A DNA stretch of 50,130 nucleotides from Gammaproteobacteria bacterium (GTDB taxonomy: Bacteria > Pseudomonadota > Gammaproteobacteria > PS1 > Pseudothioglobaceae). Shown here one piece after another: positions 20,507 through 31,059 of this stretch. The notes under the pieces are model-generated. The model was not told where the DNA came from and ran no database searches. It saw only the letters and a program-made list of their open reading frames with translations. Position 1 is the stretch's first letter. Each line of letters opens with the position of its first letter. A program made the position numbers and the translations under genes. Location of the stretch: assembly GCA_030739975.1 (NCBI GenBank), contig JASLYC010000087.1, forward strand, positions 1 through 50,130, read 5' to 3'.

Positions 20507-21103
20507 TTATCTTTTATTTAATACTTTATCAATCAATCCATATTTTACAGCCTCTGTAGATGACATAAAGTTGTCCCTATCTGTATCTTTTTGGATTGTT
20601 TTTAAGTTTTGGCCTGTATGTTTTTTCAAGATTAAATTTAATTTTTCTCTTACCTTTAGAATTTCTTTTGCATGTATATCAATGTCACTAGCCTGGCCTG
20701 AAAAACCACCTAAAGGTTGATGAATCATGCATCGCGCATGTGGTAAAGCAAATCTTTTCCCTTTAGCTCCAGCTGTCAACAATAAAGACCCCATACTTGC
20801 TGCTTGCCCAATACATAGGGTAGATATATCCGGCTTAATGAATTGCATAGTGTCATAGATCGCTAAACCTGCTGACACAGACCCTCCAGGGGAATTAATA
20901 TAAAGATGAATATCTTTATCTGGATTTTCTGACTCTAGGAATAATAATTGAGCGACAATCACATTGGCCATGTAGTCTTCTACCGGGCCAACCATAAAAA
21001 CAACCCTCTCTTTTAGAAGGCGGGAATATATGTCGTAAGCTCTCTCTCCTTTAGCAGACTGTTCGATAACTATAGGAACTTGATTAAGGTTTTTTATGCT
21101 CAT
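20507..21103 (-). CDS. clpP: ATP-dependent Clp protease proteolytic subunit
   Basis: [36 protein letters not shown]. Confidence 0.97.
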   Translation of the reverse strand: MSIKNLNQVPIVIEQSAKGERAYDIYSRLLKERVVFMVGPVEDYMANVIVAQLLFLESENPDKDIHLYINSPGGSVSAGLAIYDTMQFIKPDISTLCIGQAASMGSLLLTAGAKGKRFALPHARCMIHQPLGGFSGQASDIDIHAKEILKVREKLNLILKKHTGQNLKTIQKDTDRDNFMSSTEAVKYGLIDKVLNKR

Positions 21104-22399
21104 TTATCTTTGTTGTGTCACTTCCTCAAATTTCATATTATTGACTGTAACTTCGGCTTTTTCTAAAACTAGATCAACCACCTTTTGCTCTATAACTAAT
21201 GACTCTATACCTGCTAGTCTATTTGGGTCTTGATTATAATAGTTGATCATTTGTTGTGCATTCTCTCCATAGCTTTGTGAGATTTCCTTTAGTTTATCAT
21301 CAACTTGCTTCTTATCTGCACTAAGTTTGTTGTCTGCAACTATTTGTCTTACTAAAAATCCCAACTTTACACGTTTAGTTGCTTCTTCATTAAAGCTGGA
21401 CAAAGGAATATTTCCATTAGACGGTATTCCTTGTTCTTGAAGACGAGCCTCCATATCTTGCAGTAAAACCTGCGCTTCTGAATCAACACTAGCTTTTGGA
21501 ACATCGAACTCATTAGCCTTGAGAAGCTCTGAAAATACCGCGTCTTTATTCTTTTTTGCAGCAATTCCTTCGGCCTCTATCTGCATCTGTTCTTTCATCT
21601 TGTTATTCAAACCATCCATATCTTTTTCGCCAAATTTTTCAGCAAACTTTTCATCAAGTATTGGAGTTTTTGGCGACCCAACCTCTTTCACATTTACTTC
21701 AAAAGCAACATCTTTGCCTGCCAAGTTTTGTGCGTGATATTCCTTTGGAAAGGTTAAGTCAAGTGTTAATGATTTATTTACAACGATTCCTGTAAGGCCC
21801 TCTTCAAAACCTTCGATCATAGAGCCTTTGCCAAGGACAAGATTGAAGTTTTCGGCTTCTCCACCATCAAACACCTCTCCATCAATCATACCTTTAAAGT
21901 CAATAGTCAAACGATCTCCTGTTTTTGATTTACGCTTAACAGGTGAATATTCTGTTGATTGTTCCTTTAATCCATCAAGTGTTCTCTTCTCGTCTTCTTT
22001 GGTTATCTTAAATTCTATTTGTTCAACTTTTAGCTTAGAAAAATCCTCGGTCTTAATTTCAGGAACAACTTCGAACTCTACTGTGTAATAAAACGTTTTG
22101 CTATCTTTTGAATCAACTTTTGTTAGAGATGGTTGTGCAGCAGGATTGGCTTTAGAATCTTCTAATGCATCTGCAAGTGTTTCTTGAACTAGCTCATTAG
22201 CTGCATCTGCACTTGCATTTGCTCCAAACCTTTTTCTTAGAAGTGATATAGGTGCTCTACCCTTTCTAAACCCGTCAATCTTAACCTGAGAGGCCATATT
22301 TTGTAAAACCTTGTCGGTTTTTGAATTAAATTTATCAATTGGTAATTCAACTGTTAACGATCTGTTTAGACCTTCAAGTTTAGCTAATGAAGTTTTCAT
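21104..22399 (-). CDS. tig: Trigger factor
   Basis: IDGFRKGRAPISLLRKRFG; FKBP domain GDRLTIDFKGMIDGEVFDGGEAENFNLVLGKGSMIEGFEEGLTG. Confidence 0.95.
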   Translation of the reverse strand: MKTSLAKLEGLNRSLTVELPIDKFNSKTDKVLQNMASQVKIDGFRKGRAPISLLRKRFGANASADAANELVQETLADALEDSKANPAAQPSLTKVDSKDSKTFYYTVEFEVVPEIKTEDFSKLKVEQIEFKITKEDEKRTLDGLKEQSTEYSPVKRKSKTGDRLTIDFKGMIDGEVFDGGEAENFNLVLGKGSMIEGFEEGLTGIVVNKSLTLDLTFPKEYHAQNLAGKDVAFEVNVKEVGSPKTPILDEKFAEKFGEKDMDGLNNKMKEQMQIEAEGIAAKKNKDAVFSELLKANEFDVPKASVDSEAQVLLQDMEARLQEQGIPSNGNIPLSSFNEEATKRVKLGFLVRQIVADNKLSADKKQVDDKLKEISQSYGENAQQMINYYNQDPNRLAGIESLVIEQKVVDLVLEKAEVTVNNMKFEEVTQQR

Positions 22400-22551
22400 T
22401 TATATTAATTCCAGTATTATTTTAGAGAAAATGAATTATACCTTAAGAGGCTGTTACCTCAATATAATAACCATACTACAAAATTACATAGTCAATTCAA
22501 CTTGACAAATTTTGTATAACGTAAAAAACAAATATAAAGTTATATCTATAT

Positions 22552-23184
22552 TTAATGAAGCCCAGCAATATATTCAGAAACTGCTTCGATCTCGACATTT
22601 GTCAAACCCTTGGCAAGACCCGTCATCATGCCTTCGTAGTCATTAGACCTGCTAGCTGTTGTAGAGCCTGTTTGGCTATTAAGTGAGAATTGACGAAATG
22701 CATTTATTTGCTTTACTAGGTACATTGAGTGCTGAGATGCCAATGCTGGAAACTTAGCGCTTGGAACTCCTAAGCCTTCTGGTCCATGACAGGCGATACA
22801 AGCTGCAACCTCTCCTTCTTTTTTGCCACCTCTGTATATCTTTTCGCCTAACTCGATATTAGCACCCTTTTTAGCAAAGCCTTGGGTAATTTTTTGAGTA
22901 GAAAAGTAAGCAGCTATATCTTCCATATCTTGATCTGATAGGGCGGCAACTTGGCCGGCCATTATTGGATCAAATCTAGCGCCAGATTTATAGTCTTTCA
23001 ATTGCTTAACTAGGTACCCTTCTCCCTGCCCAGCTAACTTCGGAAAATTTGGCATAAGTGAATTTCCATTAGGGCCATGACAGCCTACACAAGCCATTGA
23101 TTTTTTTTCTCCAATCGAAGAGTCTCCAGATGCATTTAAAGCGGTAGAGAATACAAAAATAAATATAATAAATAATCTGTTCAT
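22552..23184 (-). CDS. Cytochrome c4-type dihaem protein
   Basis: Signal peptide; haem motifs CVGCH and CIACH. Confidence 0.9.
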   Translation of the reverse strand: MNRLFIIFIFVFSTALNASGDSSIGEKKSMACVGCHGPNGNSLMPNFPKLAGQGEGYLVKQLKDYKSGARFDPIMAGQVAALSDQDMEDIAAYFSTQKITQGFAKKGANIELGEKIYRGGKKEGEVAACIACHGPEGLGVPSAKFPALASQHSMYLVKQINAFRQFSLNSQTGSTTASRSNDYEGMMTGLAKGLTNVEIEAVSEYIAGLH

Positions 23185-23268
23185 TAGGGTAACTTTATAA
23201 AAAAAATAAGCCAGAATTATACTTTAATAATGGCTTATTTATTGAAAAAATACGGAAAACGCAAGAAA

Positions 23269-23562
23269 TTATTGACTTGAAAGATAATCAGCAATAGCTT
23301 GCTCGAATCCAGCAGTCATAGGAGCCATAGCGTTCATAGTTGGATCTTGGCGAGTTCCTGTTTGAAAATCTTTTAACTGCTGAACAAGCCAATCTGCATC
23401 CTTTCCAGCAAGGCTAGGGTAAGTAGAGATTGAAGATTTTCCACCAACTCCATGACAGCCTGCACATCCAAGTGCATTAAACATGTCTTCACCAGTTCCA
23501 GCTTGCACAGAATATGAACTTAACATTGAAAAAATTGCAACAACAAATAATACTTTTTTCAT
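23269..23562 (-). CDS. Small monohaem cytochrome c (c553-like)
   Basis: Signal peptide; CAGCHGVGG; YPSLAGKDADWLVQQLKDFQTG. Confidence 0.9.
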   Translation of the reverse strand: MKKVLFVVAIFSMLSSYSVQAGTGEDMFNALGCAGCHGVGGKSSISTYPSLAGKDADWLVQQLKDFQTGTRQDPTMNAMAPMTAGFEQAIADYLSSQ

Positions 23563-23674
23563 TTTTACTTCCTTAATTAATTAAATATAATATGGTATGC
23601 ACCATAACCTTTAAATTATACATTGATTTTGATTTTTTTTCAAAACTATAACACACTATATAGATATAAAAACA

Positions 23675-24274
23675 ATGAAAAATATTTATCATAAAGCTAA
23701 GTTTTTGCTTTCCTGTCCTTCACTTAAAGGGTGCCCGCCTGACACTGGTTACGAGATTGTCTTTGCTGGAAGATCTAACGCAGGAAAGTCAAGCTCAATT
23801 AACGCCTTAACACTCCAAAAAAAGCTTGCTAAAGTTTCAAGAACACCAGGCAGGACCCAGCACTTAGTATTTTTTGAATTGGATAAGAGTAGAAGATTGG
23901 TCGATTTACCTGGATATGGCTATGCAAAAGTGCCAGAACATATTAAACAAAAATGGCATAAAGATATGGCTGAATACTTCGATAGACGAAAATGCTTAAA
24001 AGGTGCTGTTCTTGTTATGGACATTCGACACCCATTAAAGCCTTTCGATTTAATGATGCTAGAATGGTGTGTGGTTGCTGAAATACCTGTACATATTCTT
24101 TTAACTAAGTCTGATAAATTAAAAAGAGGTGCAGCAAGCAATGCATTATTAAAAGTGGCCCGTGAAGTTAATAAATACCAATCAGTCACAATCCAACTAT
24201 TTTCATCTCTAAAAAAACAAGGGCTGGAAGATTTATGGGAACAACTTAACAATTTCTTTGATATTAATGAATAA
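23675..24274 (+). CDS. engB: Ribosome biogenesis GTP-binding protein YsxC/EngB
   Basis: [43 protein letters not shown]. Confidence 0.95.
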   Translation: MKNIYHKAKFLLSCPSLKGCPPDTGYEIVFAGRSNAGKSSSINALTLQKKLAKVSRTPGRTQHLVFFELDKSRRLVDLPGYGYAKVPEHIKQKWHKDMAEYFDRRKCLKGAVLVMDIRHPLKPFDLMMLEWCVVAEIPVHILLTKSDKLKRGAASNALLKVAREVNKYQSVTIQLFSSLKKQGLEDLWEQLNNFFDINE

Positions 24275-24281
24275 CTCTTAA

Positions 24282-26759
24282 ATGCTAATAAATGTAAACC
24301 TGGATTCTATAAAGCCAAATAACGTAATAGTTTTGGCGAACAATAGACAAGTTGTCGCATTAAAAAATACCTGGGAAAAGCAAAAGAAGAACTCTAAAAT
24401 ACCCAAAATATTATCATGGAAACAGTATCTTGTTGATTGCTGGGATATAGAAAAATTTAATTCATCATCCAGATTAATATCAGAAATAGAATCTAGGTAT
24501 TTAATAGCAAAATCAATTAACAAATTTAATCAAAATACCGATACTCGATTACTAGAAGAAGTAATAAAAAATAATAATTACTGTTGTGATTATATTATTA
24601 GTTTATCGAAATTATCGAATTCTAAAGTGACTGAGTCTGAGTTATTTAGTAAATGGATTTATCAATACAGAAAGATAAAATCGAACTTTGATTTAATAGA
24701 TATTAATGATTTGCCAAGTCTGTTGATAAATAGCAATAATAATTATCCATCAGTTCATATATATGGATTTAAAACTCTTACACCTATTCAGGTATCTTTA
24801 TTTAGCAAGGTTGGATATAAAACCATTAAAACAATTGAATCTAAGAGCAATATCTCTAGTAAAGTTTTTAATTCAACAGTAAATGAAGTACAAAGAGCTA
24901 TTATATGGGCCAAAAAATTACATGAACAAGAGCCTTCAAAATCCATCGTCATTGTTAGTCCTAATCTTAGTGAAATGTTGCAACAATTCAGGTCATCATT
25001 TGACCAAGAGTCCAAGGAATTACTGAAACAGGCCAATAAAAAATCTTACAATATATCTTTAGGTTTGCCACTCATTCATTACCCTTTTATTCAAAATATA
25101 ATTTATTTACTTGAACTTAGCTATCAACTTCAAGAAAATGCAATACAAAGTTCGACCTTTATAAAGGCTATATCTTCAGTTTATGTAGCTGAATATATTA
25201 ATGAAAGGTCTGCAAGAGCAATGTTAGTAAATAAGGTATTGTCAATGCCAAGGAGTGAATTCAGTTTGGATGATATTAAAGACCAATTATCAAAATGTCC
25301 TACACTTGAATATATTACACGGCAAACATCAAAAATCAGTATCCATAATAATAACCTGGATTTTCATTTAGATAAATTTAATCAAATACTGAAGTTATGG
25401 GGCTTCACTACTAATAGAGTACTATCAAGTATTGAATATCAATTGCTACAAAAGTACCTAACAACTAGTTTAGAGCTTAATAAAATATCATATCTTTATA
25501 AAAAGACTAGCTACAAAAATGCCCTTATGGAATTAAAAAAAATTCTTCATCAAGTAATATTCCAGCCCAAAGGAGGCAAAAATCAAATTCAAGTACTTGG
25601 CTCTCTAGAGGCTGAAGGAATACAATTTGACTATGCTTGGGTTGTTGGAATGACTAATAAATTTCTTCCTGCTAATATTAACTCTACACGATTTATACCA
25701 TTCAAAATTAGTTCTGAATATCAAATACCGGGCAGCAACTATGAACTATTAAATAGAGACTCAATAAATACTTTAAATGGACTAAGTAGCCTAGCAGAAG
25801 AGGTGGTTTTTTCTTATGCAAAAATTCATCTTAACGAAGAGCAAATGCCAACACCATTTGTAGACTTTAGTAATGATGTTGAAGAGTTTAATGAAAAAAT
25901 TCATATTAACAAAAACATTCAGTATATAGATGACTCAATCACAAACAAGATATTAACTAAACAAATAAAGTCTGGTGTAGCAATAATAAAAGATCAGATG
26001 GCTTGCCCATTCAAGGGTTTTGTACACAGATTAAATATTGATACTCCTGAAAAACCACACATTGGACTAGACCGACGCGAACAAGGAAAAATTATTCATG
26101 ACGCTCTACAATTAATATACGAAGAAATAAAATCAAAAGAAACCTTAATGCAGCTAAGTAAAAGTAGGCTGGAAAGAATAATCGACTCGAAAATAAGCTC
26201 AGCCCTTGGCAAGGTTTGTAATTCAGAATTCATTAAAATTGAAAAAATAAGAGTATCCAAACTGATAAACAAATTTATTGAACAAGATAAGTTGAGAGAT
26301 GATTTTGAAGTTATATCTACAGAGCAAACAATTAAAGCTGACATATCAGGTCTAAATTTTAATATAAGACTTGACAGGCTAGATAAGATGAAAAATGGTG
26401 ACAAAATAGTTTTTGATTACAAAACCGGAAAGACATCAATAAATAGTTTGTGTACTGACCCAATCAACGAGCCGCAACTTCCAATTTATGCGGTTACAAA
26501 TAAAACTGAAGGTGCAGCTTTTATAGAGATGGCATCGAATAATGTAAGCTTTAAGGGAATTTCAAAGAACAAGAACTCTTTGCCAAAACAATCAAATCGA
26601 AGAAGTAGCTGTGGAGATTGGGATGATCAGCTTGAGATATGGAGACATCAATTAAATTCAGCAAGTAAAAATTTTCAAAACGGCAGAGCTGATGTTATGC
26701 CCCATAAAGGTGCATGTAAATATTGTGAAAATGACCTACTTTGTAGAGTCGAGAAATGA
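24282..26759 (+). CDS. PD-(D/E)XK nuclease-domain protein, AddB-like/TIGR03623-type putative DNA repair protein
   Basis: CPFKGFVHRL, GKIIHDALQLIYEE, RLDRLDKMKNGDKIVFDYKTG, C-terminal CKYCENDLLCR (Cys set typical of Fe-S AddB-type nucleases). Confidence 0.75.
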   Translation: MLINVNLDSIKPNNVIVLANNRQVVALKNTWEKQKKNSKIPKILSWKQYLVDCWDIEKFNSSSRLISEIESRYLIAKSINKFNQNTDTRLLEEVIKNNNYCCDYIISLSKLSNSKVTESELFSKWIYQYRKIKSNFDLIDINDLPSLLINSNNNYPSVHIYGFKTLTPIQVSLFSKVGYKTIKTIESKSNISSKVFNSTVNEVQRAIIWAKKLHEQEPSKSIVIVSPNLSEMLQQFRSSFDQESKELLKQANKKSYNISLGLPLIHYPFIQNIIYLLELSYQLQENAIQSSTFIKAISSVYVAEYINERSARAMLVNKVLSMPRSEFSLDDIKDQLSKCPTLEYITRQTSKISIHNNNLDFHLDKFNQILKLWGFTTNRVLSSIEYQLLQKYLTTSLELNKISYLYKKTSYKNALMELKKILHQVIFQPKGGKNQIQVLGSLEAEGIQFDYAWVVGMTNKFLPANINSTRFIPFKISSEYQIPGSNYELLNRDSINTLNGLSSLAEEVVFSYAKIHLNEEQMPTPFVDFSNDVEEFNEKIHINKNIQYIDDSITNKILTKQIKSGVAIIKDQMACPFKGFVHRLNIDTPEKPHIGLDRREQGKIIHDALQLIYEEIKSKETLMQLSKSRLERIIDSKISSALGKVCNSEFIKIEKIRVSKLINKFIEQDKLRDDFEVISTEQTIKADISGLNFNIRLDRLDKMKNGDKIVFDYKTGKTSINSLCTDPINEPQLPIYAVTNKTEGAAFIEMASNNVSFKGISKNKNSLPKQSNRRSSCGDWDDQLEIWRHQLNSASKNFQNGRADVMPHKGACKYCENDLLCRVEK

Positions 26760-27815
26760 AGCAATAATTAGCTTTTTTTCCCTACTTATAGACATAGCTA
26801 TATTGCCTTTGTCAAATCTAGATGTGTCGATATTTGCCAGCAAGTCTCTAAGCTCAATTACTGGACTAATGTCAACCCCTAATAAGTCAAAAACCATAAC
26901 AACATCTTCGAATCTATCTTTACGCCTTACAGCGTCAGTTTCCTGAAAAAAATCAAATACCTTGTCGTTTGATTGCTGATAAAAGTTACAAACAAAGCTG
27001 TAGTATTTGCTTGTAATTAATGATAGTTGCCTATACTTTTTTGGACATTTTATTGAATCACAAAGAATTTCAATATTTGTAGAATTTTCATTAATAAGCC
27101 AAATAGCAAATTTAATAATTGACCTTTTGGTGTCGAGATTATCTAAATAAGCAAATTTGTTATTTATTAAACTATCTATAGTGGGGAATATTTTTTGGTA
27201 AGCGCCACATAAATACAAAATATTAAAAAATTGAGAGGGAGTTTCATATGATAATGCTTGATTTAACTCCTTAAATACCCTCTCCGGAGTTAACGCTGAA
27301 ACTTCTCCAGAAGATACCATACTTTTCATAAGTTTGATTGTTTCACTAGCTACACTAAATCCAAATGAGCTGAATCTTGCAGCGAATCTTGCCACCCTTA
27401 ATACACGAACAGGGTCATCAGAAAAGGCTTCTGTAATATGCCTTAATACTCCATCTTTTAAGTCTTTTTGGCCTTTAAATGGGTCAATCAAAGGCCCCTC
27501 GCCATCTAATTGTGCAATCGCGTTTATTGTAAGGTCACGTCTTGAAAGGTCTTCTTCTAGAGTAACCTTACTAGATACATTGAACTCAAAACCTTTGTAA
27601 CCAGGTCTTACACTTTTTTCTAGCCTTGCAAGTGCGAACTCTTCATGTTCTTTTGGGTCTAAAAATACTGGGAAATCTTTTCCTACTTGCTTATAGCCAA
27701 GACTTATCATCTCATCAACTGTTGAGCCGACTACTAGCCAGTCATTTTCAGTATCATCATTAGAAACGCCTAGCAATCTGTCCCTGATTGCACCGCCAAC
27801 TAAATATACTTTCAC
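26736..27815 (-). CDS. cca: CCA tRNA nucleotidyltransferase
   Basis: MKVYLVGGAIRDRLLG, NDWLVVG, RRDLTINAIAQ, DPVRVLRVARFAARF. Confidence 0.92.
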   Translation of the reverse strand: MKVYLVGGAIRDRLLGVSNDDTENDWLVVGSTVDEMISLGYKQVGKDFPVFLDPKEHEEFALARLEKSVRPGYKGFEFNVSSKVTLEEDLSRRDLTINAIAQLDGEGPLIDPFKGQKDLKDGVLRHITEAFSDDPVRVLRVARFAARFSSFGFSVASETIKLMKSMVSSGEVSALTPERVFKELNQALSYETPSQFFNILYLCGAYQKIFPTIDSLINNKFAYLDNLDTKRSIIKFAIWLINENSTNIEILCDSIKCPKKYRQLSLITSKYYSFVCNFYQQSNDKVFDFFQETDAVRRKDRFEDVVMVFDLLGVDISPVIELRDLLANIDTSRFDKGNIAMSISREKKLIIASFLDSTK

Positions 27816-27855
27816 ACTTGTATTTTCTAATAATTAAATGCCATATAATACACGA

Positions 27856-28224
27856 ATGGATTTAAATAAAAAACTTACACCTGAACAATATAAAGTGACT
27901 CAGCAATGTGGTACAGAACCTCCATTTAGTGGCAAATACTATAACCATTCAGAAGACGGTGACTATGTTTGTGTTTGCTGTGAACAAATACTATTTTCTT
28001 CTACTACAAAATTTGACTCTGGAACAGGTTGGCCAAGTTTTTCTGATATAACAAAAATTGAAAGCGTTAAGCTTATTGATGATAACTCATACGGCTATAT
28101 TAGGATTGAGGTTCGTTGCGCAAAATGTAATGCTCATCTTGGTCATGTATTTGATGATGGGCCAACACCTACAGGTAAACGTTACTGTATTAACTCTGCA
28201 TCCTTAGATTTTATAGAGTCATAA
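27856..28224 (+). CDS. msrB: Peptide-methionine (R)-S-oxide reductase
   Basis: [47 protein letters not shown]; start at ATG 27856 (alternative 27838). Confidence 0.93.
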   Translation: MDLNKKLTPEQYKVTQQCGTEPPFSGKYYNHSEDGDYVCVCCEQILFSSTTKFDSGTGWPSFSDITKIESVKLIDDNSYGYIRIEVRCAKCNAHLGHVFDDGPTPTGKRYCINSASLDFIES

Positions 28225-28835
28225 TGCAACCAAACAAGCCGATTGCAATTGCTATAACCGGAGCATCTGGTATGCCCTATGCTATCTCTTTACTGAAAAA
28301 CCTTATCGAAACTGAGCAACTAATATACGTTATGATATCTCAAGCGGCCAATACTGTGCTTGCAATGGAGACCAATCTCAGGGTTGGTAATGATACTTCA
28401 ACAATAGAAGAGAAATTAACGGATTATCTCAAGGCAAAAAAAGGACAAATCAAAGTTTTTTCAAAAAATCAATGGACGGCTCCAGTTGCATCAGGGTCAA
28501 ATCCTCCAAGAGCTATGGTCGTATGCCCTTGCACTATGAGTACATTATCTGCTATAGCTAATGGTAATTCTGACAACTTAATGCATCGTGCAGCAGATGT
28601 AGCAATTAAGGAAAATAAAAAACTAATTATAGTGCCAAGGGAAACACCTTACTCAGCAATCCATCTTGAAAATATGCTCAAACTTTCAAGACTAGGTGTT
28701 GTGATAATGGACGCTAATCCTGCTTTTTACCAAAAACCAACAAGTATTGAAGATTTAGTTAATTTTGTTGTAGCACGTATTTTGGACCATTTAGGTATTA
28801 AACACAAATTACAAAAACCATGGCAAGAAGACTAG
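28224..28835 (+). CDS. ubiX: Flavin prenyltransferase UbiX
   Basis: IAIAITGASGMPYAISLL, PVASGSNPPRAMVVCPCTMSTLSAIANG, IVPRETPYSAIHLENML. Confidence 0.95.
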   Translation: MQPNKPIAIAITGASGMPYAISLLKNLIETEQLIYVMISQAANTVLAMETNLRVGNDTSTIEEKLTDYLKAKKGQIKVFSKNQWTAPVASGSNPPRAMVVCPCTMSTLSAIANGNSDNLMHRAADVAIKENKKLIIVPRETPYSAIHLENMLKLSRLGVVIMDANPAFYQKPTSIEDLVNFVVARILDHLGIKHKLQKPWQED

Positions 28836-28847
28836 TTGATAGTTTTA

Positions 28848-29630
28848 TTAAAACACAAGAACCATAAAGCCTAAAAACCCTAAAAATAAAGCAAACCCTT
28901 TTTTTAATTTCTTGCTATTAACTAAGTGTGTAACTTTGGCACCCAAAGGGGCAAATAATACACTCACAACTACTATACTTACTAAGGCCTTCAAATGAAT
29001 AAAGCCTAAACCCCCAGTAGCACTTTCTACTCCATAACCGGTCAATATAAAACCAATACTTCCTGATATTGCTATAGGCATACCTACTGCTGCTGATGTT
29101 GCAATCGCATTTTTTATTTCTACATTGTTATAGACCAAAAAAGGTGTTGTCATTGTCCCCCCTCCAATACCAACAATTGCTGAAACAAGTCCTATAATAT
29201 AACCTACAATCAGCCAAGTCCACCTTGATATAGCGTCCGCATGGCCAGAGGCACTCAACCCAAACCACATTATTAGTGCAACAGAAAGTTCAAAAAATGC
29301 AAAAAATATACGCAAAAAATCAAAACTCAAATATTTTGCAATTATTGCACCACTAAAAGCGCCAATTAATATTGTTGGGGTAAGATTTATAAAATTTTTC
29401 CAATGTATTGCTTTATGTTTGTGATGAGCCCAAACACTTGATATTGAAGTAAATACAATTGCTGCTAATGCTGTACCTATGGAAGTATGCATAAGTATAG
29501 ATTGATCGATAGTATTTGCCAATATATACAAAAGTGCGGGAACCATAATTAGTCCCCCGCCTACACCCAATAATCCGGCTACAAAGCCAGAAAATGCGCC
29601 AAGAAAAATTAACGGTACTATTTCAACCAC
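28848..29630 (-). CDS. TauE/SafE-family sulfite exporter-like permease
   Basis: FLGAFSGFVAGLLGVGGGLIMVPALL, GLVSAIVGIGGGTMTTPFLVYNNV duplicated GxGGG signature. Confidence 0.88.
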   Translation of the reverse strand: MVEIVPLIFLGAFSGFVAGLLGVGGGLIMVPALLYILANTIDQSILMHTSIGTALAAIVFTSISSVWAHHKHKAIHWKNFINLTPTILIGAFSGAIIAKYLSFDFLRIFFAFFELSVALIMWFGLSASGHADAISRWTWLIVGYIIGLVSAIVGIGGGTMTTPFLVYNNVEIKNAIATSAAVGMPIAISGSIGFILTGYGVESATGGLGFIHLKALVSIVVVSVLFAPLGAKVTHLVNSKKLKKGFALFLGFLGFMVLVF

Positions 29631-30346
29631 TCACTAACTTCTGAAATTAATAGTTCATCTTTGTCATTAAAAAAATGATCTGAATTTACCATTTTTTGAA
29701 AGTAGGCTTTATTGTTCTTTGAAGCATTCAGTCTATCTTTAACACTTTCTAATACTGAACTTAAGTCTGAATCTCCATACAAATCAAACACAGCTATATC
29801 TATTTCTGGTAAGAATTTAACGGCATTTTTCCCCATACCTACAGCAACAAATCGTGTAAATGTATGCTCGTTATTAGCCAAAAAGTGTGCAGACATTACT
29901 GTTCCTAAACTGTGCCCTATAAGTGTAGTTGGGTTAAGGCCTTGAGCCTTCAAATAGTTAATAGCTGATACTATCCTGCTATCAGAATTAGGAAACAGTG
30001 GAATATAATCTGCACCATGCATATCATTCGCAAGTACCGGCATTTGAATTGACAATGTATTAAATCCATTCTCAGTCAGGCCAACCCTAAGTGGTTGTAT
30101 TACTTGCGTCCAGTCTGGATGGATACCAGTACCATGCACAATAATTGCAGCCTCACTGCCTTCCTCTTCATCAAGAGTAAATATGGAAAAAAATTCATGG
30201 TTATCTGTACTCAGCCATACAGGGTCACCGTCAAGTATAGCGTCTTCAATTTCTTCAGCCCAGCGAGCCTCCTTTTCATAGTCAGGCAAAACTTGGGCTA
30301 TCACCATATTGCTTATAGCAAATAAAAAAATCAATAGTTTTTTCAT
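29618..30346 (-). CDS. DUF3530 family alpha/beta-hydrolase, secreted
   Basis: Signal peptide; IIVHGTGIHPDW, LIGHSLGTVMSAHF nucleophile elbow GHSLG. Confidence 0.75.
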   Translation of the reverse strand: MKKLLIFLFAISNMVIAQVLPDYEKEARWAEEIEDAILDGDPVWLSTDNHEFFSIFTLDEEEGSEAAIIVHGTGIHPDWTQVIQPLRVGLTENGFNTLSIQMPVLANDMHGADYIPLFPNSDSRIVSAINYLKAQGLNPTTLIGHSLGTVMSAHFLANNEHTFTRFVAVGMGKNAVKFLPEIDIAVFDLYGDSDLSSVLESVKDRLNASKNNKAYFQKMVNSDHFFNDKDELLISEVSEWLK

Positions 30347-30462
30347 AAAATAGTACCTCTTGATCGATTAAACAAGAATATAAAGTATAAATTCAAAACA
30401 ACATTAATTTAACACTAAATATGATAGTTTATAATAATATTATTTACAATTGGATTCATATT

Positions 30463-31059
30463 CTGGCAAAGCTATATTTCTACTATTCTTCAATGAATGC
30501 GGGTAAATCAACATCTTTACTCCAGTCCGCCTACAATTATAAAGAGCTAGGCATGAAGCCATTCTTATTGACTGCAGAAATTGATGACAGGTATAGTGTA
30601 GGGAAAGTAACCTCAAGAATTGGTTTAGAGGCAAAAGCAAATTTATTTAATAAAAATAGCAATCTTTTCAAACTGATTTCGGAGCAGAATAAAAAAGAGA
30701 CAATTGATTGTGTACTGATTGATGAAAGTCATTTTCTAAGTAAAGAACAAGTTAAGCAACTAGGACAAGTGGTTGACAGGCTAGATATACCTGTTTTATG
30801 TTATGGAATTCGAACAGACTTTAGGGGTGAACTTTTCCCTGGTAGTCAGTATTTATTAGCATGGGCTGACAATCTTAATGAACTTAAAACTGTTTGCTAC
30901 TGTGGACGTAAAGCAACCATGGTGGTGCGACTTGATACTGATGGTAAAATTGTAAGTGATGGGAATCAGGTTGTGATTGGGGGCAATGACCAATATCAAT
31001 CAATGTGTAGACGTCATTTTGCTGAACATATCTGGCCTCATAAGATCTCTGAAAAATGA
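30463..31059 (+). CDS. tdk: Thymidine kinase
   Basis: [53 protein letters not shown]; homologues start near codon 30463 (CTG), ORF ATG is at 30421. Confidence 0.9.
   Translation: MAKLYFYYSSMNAGKSTSLLQSAYNYKELGMKPFLLTAEIDDRYSVGKVTSRIGLEAKANLFNKNSNLFKLISEQNKKETIDCVLIDESHFLSKEQVKQLGQVVDRLDIPVLCYGIRTDFRGELFPGSQYLLAWADNLNELKTVCYCGRKATMVVRLDTDGKIVSDGNQVVIGGNDQYQSMCRRHFAEHIWPHKISEK

Noticed and set aside
23591-23606. TATGGT-ATGC-ACCATA inverted repeat between cytochrome c and engB
   Set aside because: Only 6-bp arms in AT-rich DNA; insufficient to call an operator.
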